From Baffinella frigidus (taxonomy: Eukaryota > Cryptophyceae > Cryptomonadales > Baffinellaceae), in assembly GCA_026770585.1 (NCBI GenBank), contig MU646949.1:253366-266987 (forward strand): a stretch of 13,622 bases of DNA, read 5' to 3'. The stretch's first letter is position 1; the number at the start of each line of letters is the position of its first letter. The translations under genes and the position numbers were made by a program. Below the pieces are notes generated by a model, which was not told the DNA's origin, searched no databases, and saw nothing but the letters and a program-made list of their open reading frames with translations. Positions 5,400-11,190 of the stretch are shown here, piece by piece.

Positions 5400-5765
5400 G
5401 TAGGGGCGAAGCGTTCAGGGTTTCGGGTGTGAAGTGTAGGGTTCAGGGTGTAAGGTTTATGTGGTTGGGAGTCGTGTGGCGTCTGGTCAGGGGCGAGGAG
5501 AGAGGTCATGCGAGGTCGGAAGAGAGAGTTATGTTTCCACGGCCATCTATGAGTCAAGTTGATTCTCACCCGAGAACACGCCCAACGTGCCAAGAATTGG
5601 AGCCATTTTCAGACCCCTTGTTGTCCGAGAAAGAGCGCTAGCGAGCCTCCGGAGTCGTGAAGCGAATGATTAGGGGCGACGAGTTTAGGGTTAAGGGTTT
5701 AGGGTTTGGGGTTTTACAGGTTAGAGTTTAGGGTTAGGGTTTGGGGTTAGGATTTAGGGGAGACG
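5400..5765 (+). repeat. Telomere-like tracts with interrupting low-copy DNA
   Basis: 5405-5460 has GTTCAGGGTTTCGGGTG and GTAGGGTTCAGGGTG; 5672-5765 is richer, with GTTTAGGGTTAAGGG, TTTAGGGTTTGGGG and AGTTTAGGGTTAGGG. Between them 5461-5626 shows no known element, and 5627-5668 is a worn B-block end (GAGAAAGAGCGCTAGCGAG). The 129-codon plus frame at 5252-5641 crosses A, B and telomere-like repeats and is not a supported gene. Confidence 0.72.
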
Positions 5766-5800
5766 AGAGAGGGGACGCGAGGAAATACACAGGGTGTTCA

Positions 5801-5960
5801 TAGGCTAACGGGCCAAAAATGGGGTAGTTAGGCCTACGGTATTGCCCACCGTAGGCCGTAGGGCTCCTATGACCAAACAGTCCTGGGATTTTGGCCTACA
5901 GTAGGAGGTCCTAGGCAATTCCGTAGGCCTAACTACCCCATTTTTGGTCAGTTACCCCAT
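5801..5960. mobile_element. TA MITE, copy 4, diverged
   Basis: TA, GGCTAACGGGCCAAAAATGG ... CCATTTTTGGTCAGTTACCC. The left arm lacks the CTAGGACCTCCTA stretch (TATTGCCCACCGTAGGCC), while the right arm keeps TAGGAGGTCCTAGGCAATTCC, so the arms no longer match fully. The right flank is CA instead of TA. Half copy 7 shares the CATTTTT end and the AATTCC variant, so these two may form a subfamily. Confidence 0.86.
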
Positions 5961-5962
5961 TA

Positions 5963-6019
5963 GTGTACGAAGAAAGACAGGGCCTGTTCAGGAAGGGCTC
6001 TCGACACACATGTTCCACG
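5963..6019 (+). repeat. GTGTACGAAGAAAGACAGGG direct repeat, copy 1
   Basis: GTGTACGAAGAAAGACAGGG, CCTGTTCAGGAAGGGCTC and TCGACACACATGTTCCACG match 6158-6215 with a few substitutions and one indel. The spacing is 195 bp and the interval between holds a fold-back half. It is directly followed by a short hairpin CTGGGGG-AATC-CCCCCAG at 6020-6037. Confidence 0.88.
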
Positions 6020-6040
6020 CTGGGGGAATCCCCCCAGCTC

Positions 6041-6149
6041 CGTGACCAAACGTCCCTATTCGTGTAAAAATCACTACACATTTCGTTTCCCCCCTTCACT
6101 TGTTAAAGAAACTCTGTTTTAAAATGGTCCCATTTCTAGCCTCGAGTGG
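6041..6149 (-). mobile_element. Half fold-back, inverted relative to 4736-4843
   Basis: CGTGACCAAACGTCCCTATT, CGTGTAAAAATCACTACACA and TTCTAGCCTCGAGTGG match the reverse complement of the left half of 4736-4946, from central palindrome to terminus. Only half the element is present, so it is probably a deletion product. It begins near the central palindrome, a plausible break point. Confidence 0.75.
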
Positions 6150-6157
6150 TACACAGG

Positions 6158-6215
6158 GTGTACGAAGAAAGACAGGGCCTGTGCAGGAAGGGGCTCTCGA
6201 CACCCATGTTCCACG
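6158..6215 (+). repeat. GTGTACGAAGAAAGACAGGG direct repeat, copy 2
   Basis: GTGTACGAAGAAAGACAGGG, CCTGTGCAGGAAGGGGCTC and TCGACACCCATGTTCCACG. It starts a few bases after the terminus of the half fold-back, as copy 1 starts a few bases after MITE copy 4. Confidence 0.88.
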
Positions 6216-6272
6216 TTTCTCGGTTGAGTGTGCTTCCACTCGAGAACGGAGCACCCTATTCACATGTGCGGT

Positions 6273-6361
6273 CGTAAGGGTGTGTGCCAGCTTGGTCACG
6301 TTTTTCACATAAATTATATGATGAACGTGACCAAAACCACGGAAGGTACTCCTCATATGTA
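6273..6361 (+). repeat. 89-bp TTGGTCACGTT palindrome repeat, plus copy
   Basis: CGTAAGGGTGTGTGCCAG, the 43-bp imperfect palindrome 6292-6334 (TTGGTCACGTT ... AACGTGACCAA around CATAAATTATATG) and CCACGGAAGGTACTCCTCAT. The reverse complement is at 9185-9273 over exactly 89 bp with few differences. The outer TTGGTCACG arm is shared with the 4835 palindrome but the centre is different. CCACTCGAG at 6237 may be a distant terminus. Confidence 0.86.
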
Positions 6362-6370
6362 CACTGCAGG

Positions 6371-6477
6371 TTATCCCTTAAGTGACCAGTAGGCGCATAC
6401 GCCCTACCGTAGGGCCCTAGGACCTGCCTAGGACCTCTTGCGGGTCAATTTTGACCGGCTGGCCACTTAAGGGATAA
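6371..6477. mobile_element. TTATCCCTTAAGTG palindromic element, 107 bp
   Basis: TTATCCCTTAAGTGACCAG and CTGGCCACTTAAGGGATAA are terminal inverted repeats with one mismatch. The interior holds CCTACCGTAGGGCCCTAGG and CCTGCCTAGGACCTC, the same words that make up the TA MITE arms, but with unrelated termini. No clear target duplication is visible. The TTATC end resembles E1 and the 7209 element, which may or may not be meaningful. Confidence 0.8.
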
Positions 6478-6707
6478 ATAAGTTGCTCCAGCGTTTTATC
6501 GAGAAGGTTACGAACCCCCTCGAGGTCGACCGGCGCGAGCGTGAGCTTGGAGATATCACCCCCGCGAAGTGCGAGTGATCCCAGGTCAAGAGTCAGCGCC
6601 TGGTTTAGAGTTTTAGGGTTTAGAGTTTAAGTTTTTTTCTGGACGGGTCTGGGTCTGGAGGGAGAGAGTGTGCGAGCGTGAGCTTGGATTTGTCACCACC
6701 ACGCTCA
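6478..6707. other. Linker with GCGAGCGTGAGCTTGGA duplication
   Basis: GCGAGCGTGAGCTTGGAGAT near 6535 and GCGAGCGTGAGCTTGGATTT near 6673 are direct copies, each followed by a TCACC stretch. Between them is a short telomere-like tract (GGTTTAGAGTTTTAGGG) at about 6601-6635. No gene is seen. Confidence 0.6.
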
Positions 6708-6867
6708 TAGGCTAACGGCCTGAAAACGGGGTAGTTAAGCATACGGCATTGCCTAGGAACTCCTACCGTAGGCCGAGGGATCTTAGGACAAAAACGTCTC
6801 GGCCTATGGTAGGAGGTCCTAGGCAATGCCATAGGCGTAACTACCCCATTTTCAGGCCGTTACCTTA
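6708..6867. mobile_element. TA MITE, copy 5
   Basis: TA, GGCTAACGGCCTGAAAACGG ... CCATTTTCAGGCCGTTACCT, TA. The arms contain TTGCCTAGGAACTCCTACCG and CTATGGTAGGAGGTCCTAGG, with a GGACAAAAACG loop. It is full length with scattered substitutions that break the symmetry at several sites, which suggests it is older than copy 2. Confidence 0.9.
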
Positions 6868-7204
6868 TTAACGCAGTGCAAGAGATCCAAGGTCCAATGT
6901 TAATCTGAGAGAGTTTGTGTGCGAGAGAGTTTGTAAGGAGTGACCGTCTGGTGTCTCCAGTGAGAGAGAGAGTGTGAGAGAGATGCTGGACGGTTCACAC
7001 GGGGTGCGGGGCAGAGGTCCAAAGTCGACGCCTGTTTAAGTCAGACTTGGCTCTCTTTGTCTCCAGCAACATAAAGTGAAAACACAGTGCTTTTTGTTTT
7101 TGCTCGGCTGGACAGCATCGAGGGTCTGAACTAACCTCCGACCCCCCCTAACCTCTGCACCCAACGCAATTTCTACACGTGTCAGCGAGCAGAGAACACA
7201 TGCT
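6868..7204. other. Linker with GTGCGAGAGAGTTTG words and a diverged repeat
   Basis: GA-rich words (GAGAGAGTTTGT, GAGAGAGAGTGTGAGAGAG) occur at 6906-6985. From about 7015 to 7127, AGGTCCAAAGT, TTTGTCTCCAGCA and CTCGGCTGGACAGCATCGAG match a diverged copy at 7545-7630. GACCCCCCCTAACCTCTGC at 7140-7158 resembles the right flank of the 7209 element. No gene is supported. Confidence 0.55.
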
Positions 7205-7208
7205 GACC

Positions 7209-7358
7209 TTATCTCAGAAAAGGGATTCTCAAATTCGTTTTATGAAGTCAATTCCTCTTCAAATATGTCAACTTATGCGTAGAGAAAAGAATAAGTTGAC
7301 GAATTTGTACTGGAATTGACTTGCGAAAACGAATTTTAGCATCCCTTTTCTGAGATAA
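7209..7358. mobile_element. TTATCTCAG palindromic element, 150 bp, GACC target duplication
   Basis: The arms TTATCTCAGAAAAGGGAT, AAATTCGTTTT, AGTCAATTCC and GTCAACTTAT are mirrored on the right as AATAAGTTGAC, GGAATTGACTT, AAAACGAATTT and ATCCCTTTTCTGAGATAA. GACC occurs on both sides (7205-7208 and 7359-7362), giving a 4-bp target duplication like that of E1 and E2. The centre (GCGTAGAGAAAAG) is unlike the E core. It is non-autonomous, with no protein. Confidence 0.85.
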
Positions 7359-7429
7359 GACCCCCCCTAACCCCCGACGCAGAGTGGAAAGGCGTTTGCA
7401 GGGGTCCTCCCCAGACCCTAAGCACTCAT

Positions 7430-7520
7430 GGGTTAGGGTTCAGGAGGCACGCCTCCTGAACCTCCTGAACCTTGAACCCCACACCCTGAACCCCAAACCC
7501 TCGACGAAACCCCAACCCCT
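7430..7520. repeat. Telomere-like tract with strand switch and CAGGAGGC palindrome
   Basis: GGGTTAGGGTTCAGGAGGC is followed by complementary-strand words CTGAACCTCCTGAACC, CACACCCTGAACCCCAAAC and CCAACCCC. CAGGAGGC-AC-GCCTCCTG at 7441-7458 is a perfect hairpin at the switch point. The arrangement resembles two degenerate arrays joined in opposite orientation. Confidence 0.75.
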
Positions 7521-7891
7521 GCATCGCGCAGCGCCAGCGACCCGAGGTCCAAAGTTCGCTCTTTTTGTCTGCAGCACGAGAGTGAGAACGAGTGCGTCAC
7601 GTTGGCCCGGCTGGAGTGCATCAAGGGTGTGGGCGGGGCTGCACCGCGACCTGAACATAGCCGGACGGTTTCCCCTGGACCTGGAAAACCCAGCGACACT
7701 CGTAAGTGTCTGCTTCAAATGTTGTAATTCGGGCTTCGCGAAAGTGTTGTGTGCTGGAGAGGAGGTTATGTAAACACACGGTGCACACCATGTTTCAACC
7801 AGGGCACGAATCCTGCAGCCTTAGGCATGGGCCAATGCAAGAAGCGTGTATCGACGTAGAACATATGAAGGCCATGTCTTCCACGTTGAGG
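7521..7891. other. Diverged repeat and linker without a recognised gene
   Basis: CGCGCAGCGCCAGCGACCC near 7526 is a worn B-block end. 7545-7630 is the second copy of the AGGTCCAAAGT ... CGGCTGGA repeat. A 129-codon plus frame (7384-7773) begins in the telomere-like tract and passes through both repeats, so it is not convincing as a gene. The rest of the interval to 7891 is single-copy here. Confidence 0.5.
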
Positions 7892-8481
7892 CACCTTTCT
7901 GGGCGGAGCACTAACAGAGGCGTGATGAAGAATGAATGAGCAGGAGAACGACCAAGCCGTTGACCTCCATGCGCACCCCGAAGATTTCTTACTCTCGTCG
8001 ACTGACTTTTCTCGAGTCGACATGCTGGGGGTGCGGTACAAATTCGTCAAATTTGGAGCGGAAAAGAGCTAGACGACAAAGAAGGAGAATGGCCGAGCCG
8101 CCGACATCCATGCGTACCCCCGAACTATCGCACTCGGCAACTCAAAAAACGGGCCCAGAAAATGCCAGGGATTTCCCGGGGGGTTGATTTCACAGGAGAA
8201 ATACCCTTAGGGGTTTAAGGTTTTGGAGAATGACCTTTCCGGGCGGAGCACTAACAGAGGCGTGAGGAAGAATAAATGGGCGGGAGAATGACCAGGCCGC
8301 CAACTTTCATGCGCACCCCCGAAATATCGCACTCGGCAACTAAAACAACGGGCCCGAAAAAAGCAAGGGATTCTCCGGGGGTTTGATTTCACAGGAGAAA
8401 TACCCTTAGGGTTTAAGGTTTTGGAGAATGACCAGGCCGCCGACTTCCATGCGTACCCCGGAGATATCGCACTCGGCCACT
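7892..8481 (+). repeat. Degenerate direct repeats, about 140-200 bp units
   Basis: A head (GGGCGGAGCACTAACAGAGG, near 7900 and 8241) and a body (GGAGAATGACCAGGCCGCC, CCATGCGCACCCC, CGCACTCGGCAACT, GGGCCC, GATTTCACAGGAGAAATACC, TTTAAGGTTTTGGAGAATG) are combined in different ways. Bodies start near 7941, 8084, 8284 and 8424. GTCGACT at 7997 and AGTCGAC at 8015 form a small hairpin inside the first, diverged unit. No open frame persists from unit to unit. Confidence 0.8.
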
Positions 8482-8502
8482 CCCTCCTCTGCCTGCGCCT
8501 TC

Positions 8503-8639
8503 ATCTCCATACACGTATTAATTAATTGCGTTTGGGCAACGAAAATTACTACACGATTTGCTCATAAAAGTAGTAGTAAAGCGTTTGTGTAGTAAATTTC
8601 GTTGCACCAGAAGCAATTGATTAATACTTGTATGGAGAT
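8503..8639. mobile_element. Hairpin element E3, 137 bp
   Basis: The arms ATCTCCATACACGTATTA, ATTAATTGCGTTTGGGCAAC and GAAAATTACTACACGA are mirrored by GTGTAGTAAATTTCGTTGC, AGAAGCAATTGATTAATA and CTTGTATGGAGAT. Core 8541-8600 is the inverse orientation of the E1 core, about 82 percent identical by my hand alignment. E4 at 12514-12650 is a close copy of the same 137-bp length, arms included. No target duplication is evident at the ATCTCC termini. Confidence 0.9.
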
Positions 8640-8780
8640 TAGCCTCGCGCCCCTGGATAGAGTGGGTTTCATCGCCGGATTAGTTAAGCAGGTTGCACCT
8701 CTTTTGGCCACGACAACACCGAAGTAGGTTCACATCTGTTAGCCGCAAAAACACTGAAACAATGCCCTCGGATAATGGTT
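8640..8780. other. Linker, nothing recognised
   Basis: No repeat, hairpin or credible reading frame was found in this 140-base stretch between E3 and the next telomere-like tract. Confidence 0.5.
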
Positions 8781-8784
8781 CCCT

Positions 8785-8935
8785 CGGGGTTTAGGGTTTA
8801 CAGTTTAGGGTTTAGGGTGGATAGTTAGGGGTTAGGGGTCAGATTGATCAACCTCAGAGAGCGTTGGCAAGAAAGCGCACCCTAGAATCCTAGGGTGTAT
8901 GGTTCAGGCATTATGGGTTAGGGTGGTCCTCTCCC
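8785..8935 (+). repeat. Telomere-like tract and CACCCTAG hairpin
   Basis: GGGGTTTAGGGTTTACAG and TTTAGGGTTTAGGGTGG at 8785-8822 are clear TTTAGGG derivatives. CACCCTAG-AATC-CTAGGGTG at 8878-8897 is a perfect 8-bp stem. TTCAGGCATTATGGGTTAGG at 8912 recurs as TTCAGGCATGATGGGTTAGG near 9274. Confidence 0.8.
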
Positions 8936-8975
8936 ACCAATCCCCTATCAATGTTTGGTACTAATAAAAGGCTCT

Positions 8976-9008
8976 CTCCTATCAATCTCCTATCAATCTC
9001 CTATCAAT
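8976..9008 (+). repeat. Three perfect 11-bp tandem units CTCCTATCAAT
   Basis: CTCCTATCAAT occurs three times head to tail without mismatch. A single CCCCTATCAAT lies upstream near 8942, suggesting expansion from one ancestral word. Confidence 0.95.
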
Positions 9009-9039
9009 CTTGGTAGTAATGAACCACAGAGAGCGTCTT

Positions 9040-9130
9040 CGCAAAAACGGGGTCAGGGTTCAGCGTTCAGGGTCCCTAACCCTAAACCCTCAACCCCAAA
9101 GTGAGCAACCTCGGAAAGCGTCTCAGCGAA
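9040..9130. repeat. Telomere-like tract with strand switch and CCTCGGAGAGCGTCTCAGCG repeats
   Basis: GGTCAGGGTTCAGCGTTCAG is followed by CCCTAACCCTAAACCCTC, again switching strands. AACCTCGGAAAGCGTCTCAG near 9108 matches GACCTCGGAGAGCGTCTCAG near 9297, with weaker copies near 8851 and 9015 (CAGAGAGCGT). The 148-codon plus frame 9010-9456 passes through these repeats and shows no domain I recognise. Confidence 0.7.
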
Positions 9131-9145
9131 AGACATATGAGAAAG

Positions 9146-9207
9146 GTACCTTTCGTGGAAGTACCTTTCGTAAAGTACCTTTCGTACATATGAGTAGTAC
9201 CTTTCGT
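9146..9207 (+). repeat. Four GTACCTTTCGT units
   Basis: GTACCTTTCGT starts at 9146, 9161, 9175 and 9197. AAAGGTACCTTT at the first unit is palindromic. Two ACATATGAG words flank the middle units. The right end overlaps the 89-bp inverted repeat, whose other copy has only one GTACC word, so the tandem expansion is specific to this copy. Confidence 0.92.
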
Positions 9208-9273
9208 GGATTTGGTCACGTTCCTCATATAATTTATATGAAAAACGTGACCAACCTGGCACACACCCTTACG
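9185..9273 (-). repeat. 89-bp TTGGTCACGTT palindrome repeat, minus copy
   Basis: This is the reverse complement of 6273-6361, with the 43-bp palindrome at 9212-9254 (TTGGTCACGTTCCTCATATA ... AACGTGACCAA) and the flank CCTGGCACACACCCTTACG. The match stops at the same points on both sides, which suggests defined element ends. Confidence 0.86.
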
Positions 9274-9338
9274 TTCAGGCATGATGGGTTAGGGCGGACC
9301 TCGGAGAGCGTCTCAGCGAAAGAGCACGGGCGGTCTCC

Positions 9339-9430
9339 GTCGCACATAAAGCTGAACGGCGAGAAGGGCTTCACGAGGAAGCAGTCTGGATCCAGCACCA
9401 GAAGCAGCGCCTGCACCACACAGCGGGTTA
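9339..9430 (+). repeat. CAGTCTGGA repeat, copy 1
   Basis: GTCGCACATAAAGCTGAACG, GAAGGGCTTCACGAGGA, GCAGTCTGGATCCAGCACC and AGAAGCAGCGCCTGC. Copies 2-4 are near 9586, 9787 and 10237. The antisense strand of copies 1 and 2 can be read as PDCFLVKPFSPFSFMCD and PDCVLVKPLKPFNFMCD, but copies 3 and 4 do not carry this further, so coding origin is weak. Confidence 0.78.
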
Positions 9431-9456
9431 TGAAGGAATGTTCTGCCCGAATTTAA

Positions 9457-9481
9457 GGCATTTTCCTTGAACAGGAATGCC
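9457..9481. repeat. Short hairpin GGCATTTTCC / CAGGAATGCC
   Basis: GGCATTTTCC and CAGGAATGCC pair with one mismatch around TTGAA. It lies within a larger stretch (TTCCTTGAACAGG) reminiscent of TTCCTTGACTAGACAGGGG in the hairpin at 10297. Confidence 0.65.
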
Positions 9482-9585
9482 GAATTTCCTGGAAAGGGGG
9501 AGTTCACTGCTAAGAAAACACAGCCTAGAAAGAAGGGGATTTCAGTGCGAGGAAGACACGGTTCTCGAGAATGAAGTTGGTTCTC

Positions 9586-9680
9586 GTCGCACATGAAGTT
9601 GAAGGGTTTCAAGGGCTTGACGAGGACGCAGTCTGGACCCACCACCAGAAGCAGCGCCTGCGTCCCCTCGCGGCGGGTAA
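9586..9680 (+). repeat. CAGTCTGGA repeat, copy 2
   Basis: GTCGCACATGAAGTTGAAGG, GGGCTTGACGAGGACGCAGT, CTGGACCCACCACCAG and AAGCAGCGCCTGCG align with copy 1 along its length, ending at GCGGGTA in both. Confidence 0.78.
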
Positions 9681-9786
9681 ATTTAGAAAAAAATCTATTT
9701 CAAAGAAAAGGCGGGTCAAGTCCTCGATATTAAGTTAAAGACGGGTGGTGTTTTCTATTCAAAATCCGCTGAATGCTTCACGTCAA
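9681..9786. other. Linker with worn short repeats
   Basis: AAAAATCTATTTCAAAG and TTTTCTATTCAAAATCC are A/T-rich words without clear structure. TTCACGTCAAAGCTTGACG near 9777 contains the small hairpin CGTCAAGC/GCTTGACG-like pairing. No gene is seen. Confidence 0.45.
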
Positions 9787-9840
9787 AGCTTGACGCCAAA
9801 GCAGTCTGGACCCATCACCAGAAGCTGCGCCTGCTCAACG
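9787..9840 (+). repeat. CAGTCTGGA repeat, copy 3
   Basis: GCTTGACGCCAAAGCAGTCT, GGACCCATCACCAGAAGC and TGCGCCTGC match the right half of copies 1 and 2; the left half is absent. Confidence 0.75.
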
Positions 9841-9854
9841 CGACAACTTGAATA

Positions 9855-9947
9855 CAGATCTCTATATAATAATGTCTCGTTTGAACTTTTACTATTACTA
9901 GAGTGACCCCGTTATGTAGTGATTTTCGTTGCCAGATCTATAATAAT
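9855..9947. mobile_element. Relic of an E-core hairpin
   Basis: TTTACTATTACTAGAG, GTTATGTAGTGATTTTCG and TTGCCAGATCTATAAT match the second half of the E core and its GTTGCC border. The left side has AGATCTCTATATAATAATG, which weakly mirrors the right AGATCTATAATAATG. The left GAAAATTACTACAC border is no longer recognisable, so this is a degraded or partial element with arms again different from E1-E4. Confidence 0.6.
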
Positions 9948-10149
9948 GACACTTCAGGGTCGAAGTGAGGTCAGACCTGTCGAGATGCGTGCTTTTAGAC
10001 CACTCGAGGAGGACCCATCCCTCTATTTAACATCGCCAATGTGTGCATGTAAAGCATCCCTGGTGGGAAATGGAGCCGTGGAAGCACCACACAAGGTGCT
10101 ACGTGGGGGTATTCCAGGGGCGCCCTTTGAGTCATTGGGGCGTCGGGTG
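9948..10149. other. Linker with a possible repeat upstream part
   Basis: Mostly single-copy within the window. GGGGGTATTCC near 10105 precedes GGAGCCG, as GGGGTATTCC does near 1990, so the dispersed repeat may begin here. CCACTCGAGGAGG near 9998 has the first bases of the fold-back terminus. An 84-codon plus frame (9919-10173) shows no recognised domain. Confidence 0.45.
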
Positions 10150-10277
10150 GAGCCGTTTTCTCTCAAAAAATGACTTTACAATCCAGTTTTCTCTTGAAAG
10201 TTGACTTTTTAATACCCCCCCTCCAGCCCTGCGTGGGTCTGGATCCATCCCCATAAGCAGCGCCTCTGCATGCGAGC
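10150..10277 (+). repeat. GGAGCCG-to-CCTGCGTGGG repeat copy 2 joined to CAGTCTGGA copy 4
   Basis: GGAGCCGTTTTCTCTC, AAAAAATGACTTTACAATCC, TTGAAAGTTGACTTTTTAAT and CCTCCAGCCCTGCGTGGG parallel 2034-2120. It runs into GTCTGGATCCATCCCC and ATAAGCAGCGCCTCTGC, a short fourth copy of the CAGTCTGGA repeat. Confidence 0.75.
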
Positions 10278-10296
10278 AATGTCAGAGGCAGATTTC

Positions 10297-10359
10297 CTTG
10301 ACTAGACAGGGGATTTCACTACTAGCAAGACTCACTAGTGGTAAAACTCCCCTGTCAAG
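10297..10359. repeat. 63-bp hairpin CTTGACTAGACAGGGGATTT
   Basis: CTTGAC...ACAGGGGATTTCACTACTAG pairs with ACTAGTGGTAAAACTCCCCT and GTCAAG around CAAGACTC, with a few mismatches and one bulge. TTCACTGCTAAGAAAACACAG near 9504 and TTGCTAGGAGCT near 10371 share words with it. Confidence 0.75.
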
Positions 10360-10390
10360 TCCGTGGTGTCTTGCTAGGAGCTAAATCTTC

Positions 10391-10692
10391 CCACGCCAGA
10401 GTCTTCGAAGGGGTCGCCAAAAGTCAATCCCCCTGCAAGGCAGTAGTTTTCAAAAGTCAAAGACCGAGTCCTGACACGGTTTTAAAAAATTAACCCCCTC
10501 TTCCACTCTGGCGTGGTCAGCATCGCGTGACCGCGGTTTCGGGAGAAGGTTCAGGGGTGAGGGGTTCCACGCCAGAGTGGAGGAGGGGGTTAACATTTTT
10601 AAACCGTATGTGGATACGATATTTGACTTTTGAAAACAACTGCCTTCAGGGAAAATTGACTTTTGGCGACCCCTTCGAAGACTCTGGCGGGG
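10391..10692. mobile_element. 302-bp inverted repeat with CCACGCCAGAGT at four positions
   Basis: Arm 1 (10391-10516) starts CCACGCCAGAGTCTTCGAAG, GGGTCGCCAAAAGTCAAT and ends CACTCTGGCGTGG. Arm 2 (10567-10692) is its inverse, starting CCACGCCAGAGTGGAGG and ending ATTGACTTTTGGCGACCCC, TTCGAAGACTCTGGCGGGG. Each arm is thus itself bounded by inverted CCACGCCAGAGT words, with a 50-bp spacer of TTCAGGGG-like sequence. TTTTGAAAACAACTGCCTTC and TTAACCCCCTC words pair with slippage. No target duplication or protein is visible. Confidence 0.85.
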
Positions 10693-10739
10693 TTAGGCAA
10701 CGCGGAACCAGGACCAAGCCGCTAAAAATCTGACATTAA

Positions 10740-10914
10740 TAGGGTAACGGCCTGCAAATGGGGTAGTTAGGCCTACGGCATTGCCTAGGACCTCCTACCG
10801 TAGGCCGAGACTTTTGGGTCCTAGGATCCCTCGACCTAAGTTCCCTCGGCCTACGGTAGGAGGTCCTAGGCAATGCCGTATGCCTAACTACCCCATTTTC
10901 AGGCCGTTAGCCTA
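10740..10914. mobile_element. TA MITE, copy 6, long loop
   Basis: TA, GGGTAACGGCCTGCAAATGG ... CCATTTTCAGGCCGTTAGCC, TA, 175 bp. The central segment is longer than in other copies: GACTTTTGGGTCCTAGGATC and CCTCGACCTAAGTTCCC, with the GGACCAAAAGTC loop word in reverse orientation. This suggests an internal flip or partial duplication at the loop, as expected if the hairpin tip was cut and repaired. Confidence 0.9.
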
Positions 10915-11041
10915 TGAACATGAGGGTGCACCGGTTTACGTTGTAGGTTCCGGGGTCGTAGAGTCTAGGTTCAACAGTCGCACTTTTGCAACGATTGAGG
11001 GTCTAGCTTCAGGGGATTCTCCCATGCATGCCATTCTTACG
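10915..11041. other. Linker, nothing recognised
   Basis: GGTTTACGTTGTAGGTTCC and GAGGGTCTAGCTTCAGGGG occur once. The 88-codon plus frame from 10781 starts in the MITE and continues here, so it is a by-product of the palindrome. Confidence 0.5.
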
Positions 11042-11189
11042 ACCTGAGGGTGTGCGGCAAGGATCTTCCAGTGCAAGAGCCAGTCGAGCTTAGGGTTAGG
11101 GTTTCGGGTCCAAGTTCAGGGGTGCTGGGTGGGGCTCGCAACCTGAGGGTGTGCTGGGAGGATTTTCGAGTGCAAGAGCCAGTCGAGCG
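11042..11189 (+). repeat. CCTGAGGGTGTGC ... CCAGTCGAGC direct repeat, two copies
   Basis: CCTGAGGGTGTGCGGCAAGG, ATCTTCCAGTGCAAGAG and CCAGTCGAGC at 11042-11089 recur at 11142-11189 with substitutions. A telomere-like CTTAGGGTTAGGGTTTCGGG lies between. Confidence 0.88.
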
Positions 11190-11190
11190 C

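Noticed and set aside
7384-7773. 129-codon plus frame
   Set aside because: Its first part is telomere-like tract (LEPHTLNPKPSTKP) and the rest is a diverged repeat found again near 7015.
8503-8639. Rho-independent terminator or riboswitch interpretation of the hairpins
   Set aside because: Arms are far too long, there is no gene next to them, and the same element occurs again at 12514.
9010-9456. 148-codon plus frame, the longest in the window
   Set aside because: It passes through telomere-like sequence, the GTACCTTTCGT repeats and the 89-bp palindrome, so it cannot be a conserved gene as it stands.
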